Assembly: GCA_020310875.1 (NCBI GenBank)
Contig: CM035413.1
Span: 183,623,118 to 183,687,117, forward strand
Direction: 5' to 3'
DNA length: 64,000 bases
From: Ceratopteris richardii
Lineage: Eukaryota > Streptophyta > Polypodiopsida > Polypodiales > Pteridaceae
Part shown: one piece after another, positions 10,621-22,090 of the stretch
How positions within the stretch are numbered: position 1 is the stretch's first letter
Layout of the letters: the number at the start of each line of letters is the position of its first letter
Position numbers and translations under genes: made by a program
Notes under the pieces: model-generated
The model's database searches: none
Told to the model about the DNA's origin: nothing
What the model saw: the letters and a program-made list of their open reading frames with translations, nothing else

Positions 10621-13600
10621 GTAGTGGGTTCAGTTTTAACCCATCTTCTCATGAGCAGTGCATGTCTGCAGTAGACTCAAATGTTTGGTACTTTGATAGT
10701 GGGGTGACCAAACATATTACCTCGCAATGCAGTTTCTTCTCTTCACTCGAGCCTGCCCCTACAAGGAATACTGTTACATGCACCAACAACTCCTCTTATC
10801 ATGTTATGGGAGTTGGTAAGATCATTTTGACTACTGCTGATGGTAGTTCTTTCACTTTGTTAGATGCTTTGTTTGTGCCAGGGATCAAGAAAAATCTGTT
10901 ATCAGTTTCTGCATTAGCCAAGATTGGCTTGGTTGTGAAATTTGTTGATGACGGATGTACAACTCATGATGGCGATGTGATTATTGCTTCTGGCATTCTT
11001 TGTTGTGGGTTGTATAAGCTCATAGAGTATGAAAGATCTGTAAATGATTTGGCATGTGCACTACATGATTCCCAGGCTATGTCAGATGCAAAGCTTTGGC
11101 ATGCACGCTTTGGTCATCTGAATTTTGCTAGTTTGCTACGCCTGCAAAAATCTAAAATGGTGTCCTCTTTGCCCAAACTTGAGGCACTGGGAAAACATGT
11201 TTATGAAGGTTGTATTTTGGGCAAAATGCAGCATTCCTCCTTTCCAAAAGATGGTTCAGTTCGGGCTACTCAGAAAGTGCAGCTTGTACATAGTGATGTC
11301 TGTGGTCCTATGCAGACACGTTCTTTTGGAAACTATCTTTACTTTGTGAATTTCATCAATGCTTTTTCCAGGCATGCATGGGTATATCCATTGAAGGCAA
11401 AGTCCGAAGTGTTCATGTGCTTCAAACAGTTTTTGGTTTTGGCTGAAAATCTATCAGCATGTAAAATGGGCACCCTCCATTTTGATCGAGGGGGGGAATA
11501 TATGTCTTCTGATTTTAATGCATTTCTGGCTGAACGTGGGATAAAACACCAGTGTACAGTGCCATTTACACTTCAACAGAATGGAGTTGCTGAATGAAAG
11601 AACATGTCACTCATGGAGATGGCGAGGTGTATGGTCAAGAGTCAGGCTTTACCACATAGTTTCTGGCTTCAGGCTATCATGTGTGCAACATATGTACTTA
11701 ACAGGTGTTCCACTAAAGCACTGCAATCTATTACTTCATATGAGGCTTGGCATGATCGCAAGCCATCTGTTGCACATCTGTGTGTTTTTGGTTCTTTGGC
11801 ATATGCATTAGTGCCTGAACAACATCGTAGAAAATTGGATGATAAAGCAGTAAAATGTATTTTGGTTGGGTACAGTTCTGAAAGTAAAGGCTATCATCTG
11901 TATCATCCACAGACTAAACGCATTCTGGTTAGCTGTGATGTTGTTTTTGTGGAAGATGCTATTCAACCATTGTTTTCATGTACTAAGGAGACATCTGTTA
12001 GCTCCAAAGACATGTATGATACTTTGCTGCCTCTTTTTACAGGTGGAAAGTCTAGTGCTGGTCCTAATATGGCAACTTCTCAGCCTTTGCAGGTTTCATG
12101 TGATGATGCAAATCATCCCATTTCTGATGCAGATTTACATGATGCACTTGTTGATGAGAGAGCTGACATTGAGGAGGCAAAAACTATGCCAAAGTTACTG
12201 GTGCAGACTTTGCATGATAGCAAATTAGATGCACCTGTGTCATATCGTACTCGATCGGGCTCTCATAGTGCCTTTTTGCATTAGATTGCTATGCCATGGC
12301 TGCATCTAGTCTCTATGATGAGAATGAGCCTGTTTCATTTGACGAAGCACAAAACTCAAAAAATTGGATGGCTGCTATGCAATCTGAATATGATTCTATA
12401 ATGAAGAACGATACTTGGTCTTTATGTGACTTGCCTCCTAGCAAGAAGGCCATTGGCACTAAGTGGGTTTACAAGCTGAAGCGTAAGCCTGATGGAACAG
12501 TTGACATGTATAAGGCTAGGCTTGTTGTAAAGGGTTATGCATAGGAAAGAGGCATTGATTTTGATGAGACCTTTGCACCTACATGCCATATGACTACTGT
12601 TCGGAGCCCATCATGGTTGGAATGTACATCAGCTGGACATTAAAACTGCATTTCTGAATGGTGACTTGCATGAAGAAGTGTATGTTTTTCAGCCCCGTGG
12701 CTTTGTGCAAAAAGGGCATGAAAATCAAGTATGCAGGTTAAAGAAGGCATTAAATGGTTTAAAGCAAGCACCACGTGCTTGGTATGAGAAGATACATGCC
12801 TATCAGATTGCACACGGTTTTGAGAACAGTCCAACTGAAAGCACCTTATGTGTTAAATGTGCTAATGATGTGCTTCTGATCATTGTTATCTATGTTGACT
12901 ACATGCTTCTCACTGGTGCTATTGAGAAGCATATTGCTGATTCTAAGGCTGATTTGCATGCCTCATTTGGGATGTCTGATTTGGGGCATTTGCATCACTA
13001 TTTGGGCATTCAATTTATGCAAGTTGATGGTGGAATGGCTTTGTGTCAAATGAAATATATCGACACATTATTGCAACATTTTGGCCTTGAAGACTTTAAG
13101 CCTATTGCCATTCCTATGGAGACAGGTTTACAATTGAGTCTTCACGATGCTGGAGATGCATTTGATGCTGTCCTCTATCAGCACGCTGTTGGATGCCTAA
13201 TTTACTTTGCATTACTCGGCTAGATATTCAGTTTGTTGTCTCACATATGAGCAGGTTTATGCATTGCCCATGTGTCAAGCATTGGCAGGTGATTAAGTGC
13301 ATCTTTCGCTACTTGAGTGGTACTCGGCTACTTGGGTTGTTTTATCCCAAGGGGGGATCACTACCACCAGATTTGCATGCTTTTTTTGACTCAGAATGGG
13401 CTGGTTGCTATGACACTCGTGCATCCACTAGTGGCTTTTGCTTCATGCTTGGCAGCTCACATATATCTTGGTCGAGATAGAAGCAGCCTACTGTGTCCAC
13501 TTCCAGTTGTGAGGCTGAGTATAGGGCAGCTTTCACAGCTACTGTTGAGTGTGTGTGGCTCAAATGCCTAATGGATGATTTGGGTGTTGGTCAGCCTTCT

Positions 13601-13846
13601 GACACCACCATCTTCATTGACGGTCAGAGCGCATTGGCAGTTGCGAGGAACCTTGTGTTCCATGCTTGCACTAAGCACATTGAGCTGCATTATCATTATG
13701 TCAGGGAGAGGTTCTCTGTTGGGGAGATTAGCTTGGCATATGTGCCCACACAGGAGAACATTGCAGACCTTTTCACAAAGGCTCTACCTACGGAGAAGTT
13801 TGAAGCTTTTTGGAAATCTTTGGGCTTACTTCCTTTTGTGGATTGA
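10621..13846 (+). pseudogene. pol: Copia H: degenerate pol (protease to RNase H)
   Basis: Same family as copia I. Order: retropepsin (YFDSGVTKHIT, family DSGA), GAG-pre-integrase (LWHARFGHLN), integrase core (HSDVCGPM, then HFDRGGEYMSS), RT, RNase H. The Gag part is absent; homology begins near 10630. Breaks seen: TGA at 11595 (CGA in I), a 1-bp deletion near 12270, TAG at 12542 (CAG in I), and a 17-bp deletion near 12610 that removes RT codons. The RT catalytic motif reads YVDY instead of YVDD, so RT is dead. RNase H runs to 13846 (ENIADLFTKALPTEKF). Clearly older than I, which inserted into its LTR. Confidence 0.9.
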
Positions 13847-13909
13847 TTCCACATAGCTTGGCACTTCCTTATACATGAGTGCCAGCTACTTGTTCACCGC
13901 ATCACTCCC

Positions 13910-14130
13910 ACGGGGGATTTGTTGATATATTTAGGTAGTGATGTGTGTGAACACTCTAGGACTGTCGGGGCACTTTTTTCCCTCTTTAGAAGGTTTTTTT
14001 CCCCCATCTTGTATATATGCCTATTGCCCTAATGGGCTACTTATCTTTGCACATTCTCTAGTAATACATTCAGTATTGTGTGTTATGCTCCAAGTTTCTT
14101 CTTCTTTCTTGTGCTGCTGGCATGCTTCCA
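13910..14130 (+). repeat. Copia H: polypurine tract and 3' LTR, left piece
   Basis: A purine tract (CGGGGGAT, about 13911-13918) precedes the LTR start TGTTGATATATTTAGG at 13920. The LTR is interrupted at 14130 by copia I. The LTR resumes at 19284 after the duplicated TTCCA and ends CTCCAACA at 19302. Confidence 0.9.
14126..14130. other. Target-site duplication of copia I, left copy (TTCCA)
   Basis: TTCCA at 14126-14130 is repeated at 19279-19283, exactly flanking the TG...CA ends of copia I. This proves that I is a single intact insertion. Confidence 0.93.
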
Positions 14131-14360
14131 TGTTGGAGATAGACGTCTGGGGAAGCACACGAACAACACAAGGAAGAAGAAGAAGCTTGGAGCACAAACA
14201 CACAATACTGAATGTATTACTAGAGAATGTACAAAGATAGTAGCCCATTAGGGCAATAGGCGTATATACAAGCCGGGGGAAAAAAACCTCCTAAAGAGGG
14301 AAAAAAGTGCCCCGGTGGTCCTAGAGTGTTCACACACATCACTACCTAAATATATCAACA
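14131..14360 (-). repeat. Copia I: 3' LTR (230 bp)
   Basis: Minus strand from TGTTGATATATT (14360) to TATCTCCAACA (14131). A TATA-like TGTATATACG lies at 14261-14270. The same ends are present at 19065-19278 and in the H LTR. Confidence 0.93.
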
Positions 14361-14434
14361 AATCCCCCCTGGGAGTGATGCGGTGAACAAGGAGCTGGCA
14401 CTCATGTATAAGGGAGTGCCAAGCTATGTGGAAA

Positions 14435-17400
14435 TCACTCCACAAAAGGAAGTAAGCCCAAAGCTTTGCGGAAAGCTTCAAACTTCTCCCTAGGCAGAGC
14501 CTTCGTGAAAAGGTCTGCAATGATCTCCTGCGTGGGCACATATGCCAAGCTGATCTCCCCAGCAGAGAACCTCTCCCTGACATAGTGATAATGCACCTCA
14601 ATGTGCTTAGTGCGAGCATGGAACATAGGGTTCCTCGCAACTGCCAATGCGCTCTGACTGTCAGTGAAGATGGTGGTGGCAGAAGACTGGCCAACACCCA
14701 AATCAGCCATAAGGCGTCTGAGCTACACACACTCAACAGTCACTGTGAAAGCTGCCCTATACTCAGCCTCACAACTGGAAGTGGCCATAGTAGGCTGCTT
14801 CTTGCTCAACCAAGATATACATGAGCTACCAAGCATGAAGCAAAAACCACTGGTGGACACACGAGTGTCATAGCAACCAGCCCAATCTGAGTCAGAAAAA
14901 GCATGCAAATCTGGCGGTAGTGATCCCCCCTTGGGATAAAACAACCCAAGTAGCCTAGTACCACTCAAGTAGCGAAAGATGCGCTTAACCGCTTTCCAAT
15001 GCGTGACTCCTGGGCAATGCATAAACCTGCTCATCTGTTAGACAGCAAACTGAATATCTGGCCGAGTAATGCATAAGTAAATCAAGCATCCAACAGCCTG
15101 CTGATAGAGAATAGCATCAAATGCATCTCCAGCATCATGAAGACTCAATCATAAACCTGTCTCCATAGGAGTGGCAATAGGCTTATAGTCTTCAAGGCCA
15201 AAACGCTGCAATAATGTGTCAATATATTTCGTTTGACACAAAGCCATTCCACCATCAACGTGCATAAACTGAATGCCCAAATAGTGATCCAAATGCCCCA
15301 AATCAGACATCTCAAATGAGGCATGCAAATCAGCCTTAAAATCAGCAATATGTGTCTCAATAGGACCAGTGAGCAGCATGTCATCAACATAGACAACAAT
15401 GATCAGAAGCACATCATTAGCACGTTTAACATATAAGGTGCTTTCAGTTGGACTGTTCTCAAAACCATGTGCAATCAGATAGGCATGTATCTTCTCATAC
15501 CAAGCACGTGGTGCTTGCTTTAAACCATATAATGCCTTCTTTAACCTGCAAACCTGGTTTTCATGCCCTTTCTGCACAAAGCCACGGGGCTGAAAAACAT
15601 ACACTTCTTCATGCAAGTCACCATTCAGAAATGCTGTTTTAATGTCCAACTGATGTACATTCCAACCATGATGGGCTGCAAGTGCACAAATGCTCCGAAC
15701 AGTAGTCATACAGCATCTAGGTGCAAAGGTCTCATCAAAATCAATGCCTCTTTCCTGTGCATAACCCTTTGCAACAAGCCTAGCCTTATACCTGTCAACT
15801 GTACCGTCAGGTTTACGCTTCAGCTTGTATACCCACTTAGTGCCAATGGCCTTCTTGCCAGGAGGCAAGTCACATAAAGACCATGTACCATTCTTCATTA
15901 TAGCATCATATTCAGATTGCATAGCAGCCATCCAATTTTTTGAATTTTGTGCTTCATCAAAAGAAACAGGCTCATTCTCATCACAGAGACTAGATGCAGC
16001 CATAGCATAGCAATCTGATGCAAAGGAGGCACTATGAGAGCCTGAACAAGTACGATATGACAAAGGTGCATCTAATTTGCTGTCACGCAAAGTCTGCACC
16101 AGCCATTTTGACATAGTTTTTGCCTGCTCAATATCAGCTCTCTCATCAATAAGTGCATCATGTAAATCTGCATTAGAAATGGAATGATCTGCATCATCAT
16201 ATGAAACCTGCAAAGGTTGAGAAGTTGCCTCATTAGGACCTGCACTAGCCTGTCCACCTGTAAAAAGAGGCATCAAAGTATCATACATGTCTTTGGAGCT
16301 AACAGATGTCTCCTTAGTACATGAAAGCAATGGCTGAATAGCATCTTCCACAAAGACAACATCACGGCTAACCAGAATGCGTTTAGTCTGTGGATGATAC
16401 AGACGATAGCCTTTACTTTCAGAACTGTACCCAACAAAAATACATTTGACTGCCTTATCATCCAATTTTCTACGATGTTGTTCAGGCACTAATGCATACG
16501 CCAAACAACCAAAAACACGCAGATGAGCAACAGATGGCTTGCGGTCATGCCAAGCCTCATATGGAGTGATAGACTGCAACGCTTTAGTGGGACACCTGTT
16601 CAATACATATGCTGCACACATGACAGCCTCAAGCCAGAAACTATGTGGTAAAGCCTGACTTTTGACCATGCACCTCGCCATTTCCATGAGTGACCTGTTC
16701 TTTCGTTCAGCAACTCCATTCTGTTGAGGTGTATATGGCACTGTACATTGGTGTTTTATCCCACGTTCTGCCAGAAATGCATTAAAATCTGAAGACATAT
16801 ATTCCCCCCCTCGATCAGAACGGAGGGTGCCCATTTTACATGCTGACAGATTTTTAGCCAAAACCAAAAACTGTTTGAAGCACATGAACACTTCGGACTT
16901 TTCTTTGAGTGGATATACCCATGCATGCCTGGAAAAATCATCAATGAAAGTCACGAAGTAAAGGTAATTTCCAAAAGAGGGTGTCTGCATAGGACCACAG
17001 ACATCACTATGTACAAGCTGCAATTTCTGCGTAGCGCGAACTGAACCATCTTTTGGAAAGGAAGAACGCTGCATTTTGCCCAAAATACAGCCTTCACAAA
17101 CATGTTTTCCAAGAGCCTCGAGTTTGGGCAAAGAGAACACCATTTCAGATTTCTACAGGTGTAGCAAACTAGCAAAATTCAGATGACCAAAGCGTGCATG
17201 CCAAAGCTTTGCATCTGACATAGCCTGAGAATCATGAACTGCACATGCCGAATCATTCACAGATCTTTCATAGTCTATGAGCTTATATAGCCCACGACAT
17301 AAGATGCCAGAAGCAATAATCACATCACCATTTGAGAGATCATGGACTGTACACCTGTCATCAACGAATTTCACAACCAAGCCAATCTTGGCTAATGCAG

Positions 17401-17851
17401 AAACTGATAACAGGTTCTTTTTGATCCCTGGCACAAATAAAGCATCTGACAAAGTGAAAGAACTACCATCAGTAGTAGTCAGAATGATCTTACCAACTCC
17501 CATAACAGGATAAGAGGAGTTATTGGCGCATGTGATAGTATTCCCTGTAGGGGCAGGCTCGAGTGAAGAGAAGAAACTACACTGCGAGGTAATATGTTTG
17601 GTCGCCCCACTGTCAAAGTACCAAACATCTGAATCTACTGCAGACATGCACTGATCATGAGAAGATGGGTCAAAACTGCAGACAGTAGTAAACGCCCATT
17701 CTTCTTCCTGCACAAGATTTGCAGACTCTGTTTTTGGTGTAGAGGCCTCTGCAACAACCATTCCAGCCTCTTTCTTCTTTGCCTCTTTAGCAGCCAGTTT
17801 TGGACAGTTCTTTATAATATGATCATTTCCTTTACAGTACTTGTAGAACAA
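14435..17851 (-). pseudogene. pol: Copia I: pol (protease, integrase, RT, RNase H)
   Basis: Continues the Gag frame. Zinc-knuckle remnant at the start (YCKGNDHIIKNC; the first Cys is Tyr), retropepsin (WYFDSGATKHIT, intact DSGA), GAG-pre-integrase (HARFGHLNF), integrase core (SDVCGPM, FIDDFSRH, RSDRGGEYMSS, QQNGVAERKN), RT with YVDDMLLTG intact, and RNase H to 14435 (EVHYHYVRERFSAGEI). In-frame stops: TAG at 17153 (Gln in H), TGA at 15149 (Gln in H), TAA near 15035, TAG at 14723 (Trp in H). No frame change between them, so one stop-laden open frame. Catalytic residues are preserved, which indicates recent inactivation. Confidence 0.92.
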
Positions 17852-17854
17852 TTT

Positions 17855-18709
17855 CTACTTTTCTGATTTCTTCTCATCTTTATCCTGGTTCTTCGATTGT
17901 GCAGCATTTGCAGATTTCTGCTTACTAGTAGAAGAGCTCCATTTTCCTTTGCCCTTCTGACTAGCCAGAAAAGCTTGATCTGCAACACGCATAATGGACC
18001 TGTTCTGCCTGGACTGATCTTCCTGCAATAGAACAGAGACTAATTCCTCAAATAACAAGGCATTCGGATTGCCTTTCATCATCAACCAAAGAGTAGAGGC
18101 AAAACTCTGATATGAATCAGGAAGACCATTCAGAACGGTCTGCACAAGTGAGCTATCTGGTATAACCTCATCAGCAGAAATCAATTGTTCCTTCAAGTCT
18201 TTGATCTTTGTAAGAAAACTGTCCATAGAATCACCTTCATTCATGTGCTCACTCTCCAACTGTTTTCGGAGGTAAGCAACACGAGCCTCATTCCTAGCCT
18301 AGTACAAAGTGGTAAGTGTATCCCAAGCATCCTTTGCTGTTCTGCAAGAGCGAATGTGAGGAATAATGGCACGTTTGACAGACAAAGCTATCAATGCATG
18401 TGCCTGGGCATCTCTGCCATCCCAACGAATCTGCTCTGCAGTAGGTGCAACAGAAACAGCAGCACGAACAGGAATCTGTGGAATATCATCTTTGACACCA
18501 TCTTCATCAGCTCCAACACCTCCAGCACCTGTATTTGTAGTACCTGTAGTCGCAGGTGTAACATGACGTCTTTCAACATCCTGCACAATATTCCACAGTC
18601 CTTTTGCAACCAGTACATGTCGCATCATATAAGCCCATAATGGGTAGTTGGTACCATCCAACTTATCCTCAACAGCCAACATACGGAATACATCACTGCT
18701 TTCAGCCAT
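17855..18709 (-). pseudogene. gag: Copia I: Gag
   Basis: Copia Gag starting at Met 18709 (MAESSDVFRMLAVEDKLDG), about 340 nt downstream of the primer-binding site. It contains the NYPLWAYMMRHVL helix typical of the UBN2/DUF4219 Gag fold, an Ala/Gly-rich insert, and the TAKDAWDTLTTLY block. A TAG at 18299 (likely a former Gln) splits it; the frame then continues through LESEHMNEGDSMDSFL to a second TAG at 17855, just before the zinc knuckle. A capsid-like role is inferred from family membership. Confidence 0.88.
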
Positions 18710-19050
18710 GGTCGGTGACTAAAATACCTTGATGCAGAAAATTGACTGTATCTCAAAAAGTTGAACGGAACTGCCCAGACGAGTTTTGCTAGACCTGTAG
18801 CAGACTTCGAGACGCTTAAACTGGCGAACAGAAACTGGTATATACCTTTGGCACAAAAGAACGAAATAGCCTGCACAAGCGCTGCGATTGTGCGTTCGAA
18901 GGCGGAAATGAGCTCAGATCGCGATTTCGGCACCACACAGCAAAGCTGTTTTGATCTCGGAAACACCCTGGGTATGCTCAACAAATTTCGTGCGAATCTG
19001 AGACTACAAACGGAGGAGTGTCGACGGCGCCCTAGAAGAAGCGACGACCT

Positions 19051-19062
19051 GCTCTGATACCA
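19051..19062 (-). other. Copia I: primer-binding site (tRNA-iMet type)
   Basis: TGGTATCAGAGC on the minus strand, 2 nt inside the 5' LTR end at 19065. Complementary to the 3' end of initiator tRNA-Met, as in most plant copia elements. Confidence 0.95.
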
Positions 19063-19064
19063 AT

Positions 19065-19278
19065 TGTTGGAGATAGACGTCTGCGGAAGCACGCGAACAA
19101 CACAAGGAAGAAGAAGAAGCTTTACTGAATGTATTACTAGAGAATGTACAAAGATAAGTAGCCCATTAGGGCAATAGGCGTATATACAAGCCGGGGGAAA
19201 AAAACCTCTTAAAGAGGGAAAAAAGTGCCCCGGCGGTCCTAGAGTGTTCACACACATCACTACCTAAATATATCAACA
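19065..19278 (-). repeat. Copia I: 5' LTR (214 bp)
   Basis: Minus strand from TGTTGATATATTTAGG (19278) to GTCTATCTCCAACA (19065). Shorter than the 3' LTR by one internal deletion. Confidence 0.93.
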
Positions 19279-19302
19279 TTCCATAGACGTCTAACTCCAA
19301 CA
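19279..19302 (+). repeat. Copia H: 3' LTR, right piece
   Basis: Begins with the duplicated TTCCA and continues tagacgtctaactccaaca, the same LTR end as in copia I. With 13920-14130 it makes one LTR of about 230 bp. Confidence 0.88.
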
Positions 19303-19890
19303 TATGGCATGTCAACATTTCCAGGTTATCAAAGTCTACATACCTTTTGGAAAAATTCAAGGCACAAAAAAACCCTGAGGATATACTATAAGAGAAGAAA
19401 GATCAAGCAAAAACAACTAATGGTTGAAGATTATGAAAAAAGTTCAGAATTCTCATAAACAAATTGCAACAAGCTCAAAGTCCATCATGGGAGCAACTAG
19501 GAGACTAGCTCTACAGATCCATAAGGCAACAAGTAAAGAGCGTAATAGAAAGTCATGCACAATCGACTTGAAAGCAAGATTTTACCTCCCTTCTTCATGC
19601 ATTCATGTAGGCAAAACCAAGATATAGAGTTACTTTAAAAAAAGGTAAGAGGAAGCATGAATACAAAGAGGAAGAAGAAATGAGACTCTTTGGAAGAAGA
19701 ATCATGTTCATCCATATGACTATAATTGATGAAATGGACTGAGAAGAAAACGATGTAGAAGCTTGCACCATCAAAAGAAAAAATAAATTCAAGAAGCCTC
19801 ACTTGAATAAAGGGTTGGTAGAAAAAGGAAAGACAGACAGAAACTCAAGATAAGAGAAATAATGGATGTAGAAAGCATTTAAACTAATTT
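19303..19890. other. Unassigned AT-rich sequence
   Basis: No ORF of note, no LTR ends, no recognisable motif. It is purine-rich on the plus strand (for example ggaagaagaaatgagactctttggaagaag). Probably old repeat debris between copia H and the copia scrap at 19891. Confidence 0.5.
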
Positions 19891-19931
19891 AAGAATGGCA
19901 TGTTTGATAGACAAAGCTATCAACACATGTG
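19891..19931 (-). pseudogene. Copia gag scrap
   Basis: About 40 bp nearly match copia I gag at 18364-18404 (tttga.agacaaagctatcaa). On the minus strand it encodes AHVLIALSIKHAI, compared with AHALIALSVKRAI in copia I. The LTR of J begins directly after it, so J inserted into a copia copy of which little else is recognisable. Confidence 0.7.
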
Positions 19932-20879
19932 CGTTGGGGGATTCTTGTGCAAAAAGGGACTTGAGTGTTTGTAGGAGAATGGAGGAGGAGAAGAAGAGAG
20001 ATACAAACACCGAAAGCTTCTGTATATGGATTATAAAGAGAAAAATACAATGATGATGTATAGCAAAAATCAAATGCCGACCTCCACCTTCTTCAGGAAA
20101 TTGCACTTGTGCACACATTGCACTCAAGCTTCCAAAAGGGTAGGAGGGATGGACACCTTCTCTTGATGTGCACCCTCTTCAATGGTACCTTGTGCCACCC
20201 TTGATTGTCTAGCTTGTTGGATCTCTGCACTCCTTTGCACACTAGAGCACACTTCTTGCACACTTGGCCTCACATTTTCTTCTCTGTGTTGCACACTGAC
20301 TGAATGTCTCTTGCTCTTCTCTCTCAATGTAGACTATGCTCTCACTTGGTTAGTCTAACCAAGAATAATGCATGCCTTGAGTTGAGTGTCAATTCACATA
20401 CACCACTCCTAACTAATAGCATATCTTGGTGCTCACTTTGATGTCTAAGAATGTCTCAAAATGTGTATAGCCAAAGACTCCCTATTTTGTCCTCTAGTGA
20501 CTTTAGGACAACAAAAAAAATTTTAATGGGGGGCCATAATTTCACTTTTGCATACTGCTTTCACTTCAGATACCTTCACTTTTGTCCCGCAATTTCCCAA
20601 ATGTGTACATAAGGGAGGGTTCACCTGAACCTTCCAAACACCTTTAAAACCCTTAAAACTTATAGAAAGACAATCTGAACCTACATCCACTTTCTACAAA
20701 ACATAACCATTGTAAATAAATTGATTGTGCACTACTTGTGCACCTTGACCAACTTGACTTTGACCATCTTGACTTTGACTTCTTTGACTTTGAACATCTT
20801 GACTTTGATCTGTTTGACTTTGGCCATTTTGACTTTGACTAAATTGACTTTGACCAATATGACTTTGATGGGCTCAACA
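19932..20879 (-). repeat. LTR of element J (F-like family, about 948 bp)
   Basis: Diverged homologue of the F LTR in the same orientation. On the minus strand it starts TGTTGAGCCC at 20879 after a purine-rich tract. It shares with F the GTCAA-rich first 130 bp, the gtgcactac.tgtgca block, gaattgac-type middle parts and the end that reads ccccaac (F ends ccacgaacccccaaca). The last base pair is CG rather than CA. No ORF is credible; the minus ORF from 20327 is low-complexity. Probably a 3' LTR with a short internal stub to its right. Confidence 0.72.
20754..20873 (+). repeat. 15-bp tandem array rich in TTGAC, inside LTR J
   Basis: Eight consecutive 15-bp units of the form TTGACTTTGAccatc (last unit ATGACTTTGATGGGC). 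Unit starts are 20754, 20769, 20784, 20799, 20814, 20829, 20844 and 20859. Each of the first seven carries TTGAC, the core of the plant W-box (WRKY site). The array lies within the first 130 bp of U3. F LTRs have only an unexpanded version (three or four TTGAC at about 45660-45710). Confidence 0.93.
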
Positions 20880-20916
20880 TTTGCCCACCACCTAATGGGC
20901 TCTCCGTCTCGGAGAG
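20880..20916 (-). promoter_or_regulatory. Element J: polypurine tract and stem-loop
   Basis: On the minus strand a perfect 7-bp stem CTCTCCG/CGGAGAG (plus 20900-20906 and 20910-20916, 3-nt loop) precedes the purine-rich AGGTGGTGGGCAAA and the LTR start at 20879. The same stem is found in F at 45748-45764 with a different loop. Confidence 0.75.
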
Positions 20917-21045
20917 CTAACAGCCAAACCATGAGCAGAGAGGTTCACTTTGATACCTGTTGTGCACAAACTTCAAAAGGATAATTTACCAGCTACCAAG
21001 TCCACGATGAGCAGTTAAGAAAAATCACCAGGGAAGAACCAAAAC
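20917..21045. other. Internal stub of J and junction to element C
   Basis: No gene. The left part is the 3' internal end of J, by analogy with F 45765 onward. C homology starts at about 21046 in mid-integrase, so this is a truncation junction, not an intact element end. Confidence 0.5.
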
Positions 21046-22090
21046 TAGAAATGTTCTCATGCGGAATACATCATTGTTTGCGACAGACTATCTGACAAAG
21101 TGGGTAGAGGTAAAAGCCACAATGAGGAACGATGCTCAAACAACAGCTAAATTCTTGTTTGAGAATGTATTCACAAGATATGGGCTACCCATAGAGCTAG
21201 TAAGTGATAGGGGCACTCACTTCTTGAATGAAGTTATTGAAAATCTGCACCAAGAATTCTTGGTAGTACATAAGAAGTCTTCCCCCTATCACCCTCAAGC
21301 TAATGGGCAAGCCGAAAGCACCAATAAGATCCTATGCAATGTATTGACAAAATTAGTGAACAATAAACGCTCTGATTGGGACAAACAGCTACACCATGCT
21401 GTTTGGGCATACCGAGTCGCCTACAAAATGGTACTCCAAGCCACCCCCTTTCAAATGGTATTTGGCCAAAACACTGTGCTACCGTTGGACTTCTTAATAC
21501 CTACACTGAAAGTATCACAAGAGCATGAATGGACAGGTCATGAACTCTCCTCTAGACTTTTTGACCTTGAACGATTAGGAGAAACCAGACTGAGGGTGGC
21601 TGCAGGGATATATGCAGCTAAGAAATGACAGAAGGCATACTTTGATGCCCATGTTAAAGATAAAGGTTTGAAGGCTGGCGACCTAGTACTAGTCTACACT
21701 TTGAAACAACATGCGAGGAAACTAGAGAAACGAGGCTACGGACCCATGATCATTAATAGAATCTCGACAAGTGGAGCGGTACAACTAGCCACATTAGAAG
21801 GTGATGTTCTCCCGAGCTACATTAGCGGATGCAGAGTCAAGTTGTATCAGGAACCTCTCACAGAGGAAATGCTAAGTCGATTCAATACTGCTAAGAAACA
21901 CAAAGAAGAAGAAAAGAGAATTCGAGAAGAAGCCCAAGCAGAAGCTTTAGAGCGCATACGGAGAATGAAACTAAGAAGACAAGGCAGAGAGCAACCTAGG
22001 CCAGATGCATATGCAGATCAAGGATATCACGTGGCTATGTGTGAAGTTTCAAGTATCAGCTCTCATAGGATAATTGATCGACGTCCTTTT
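21046..22090 (+). pseudogene. pol: Element C: integrase, 5'-truncated
   Basis: Ty3/gypsy integrase beginning inside the core: the first catalytic Asp is lost, and a 1-bp insertion near 21078 breaks the frame. DYLTKWVE, SDRGTHF (second Asp) and GQAESTNK (Glu) remain. A TGA at 21626 stands where B has Arg (KKRQKAYF), a CGA to TGA change. The frame continues at 21668 with the C-terminal domain (LVLVYTLKQHARK) and a charged helix (EEEKRIREEAQAEALERI), then runs without a break into the second retropepsin domain. About 80 percent identical to B by eye. Confidence 0.87.

Larger units (their letters stand above)
14131..19278 (-). mobile_element. Copia I: complete Ty1/copia element (5.15 kb)
   Basis: Complete element in minus orientation: 5' LTR 19065-19278, primer-binding site 19051-19062, one gag-pol reading frame 18709-14435, polypurine tract AGGGGGGATT (14361-14370), 3' LTR 14131-14360. 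It is flanked by TTCCA duplications and sits inside the 3' LTR of copia H, in opposite orientation to H. The two LTRs differ mainly by a 16-bp stretch (ggagcacaaacacaca-like) missing from the 5' LTR, plus a few substitutions. The coding frame has six in-frame stops but no frameshift that I can find, so it is inactive but not old. Confidence 0.95.

Noticed and set aside
15448-16010. Plus-strand ORFs opposite copia I RT
   Set aside because: Antisense shadows of a clear RT frame; an equivalent appears opposite H.
18185-18640. 151-codon plus-strand ORF opposite copia I gag
   Set aside because: Shadow of the gag frame; Cys/Ser-rich and without a domain.
20754-20873. Possible CRISPR-like array
   Set aside because: Units are contiguous 15-mers without spacers, in a plant LTR.
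20732-20932. Minus-strand ORF with KVKMVKVK-type repeats
   Set aside because: It is only the translation of the 15-bp TTGAC array in LTR J; no start context and no conservation as a protein.
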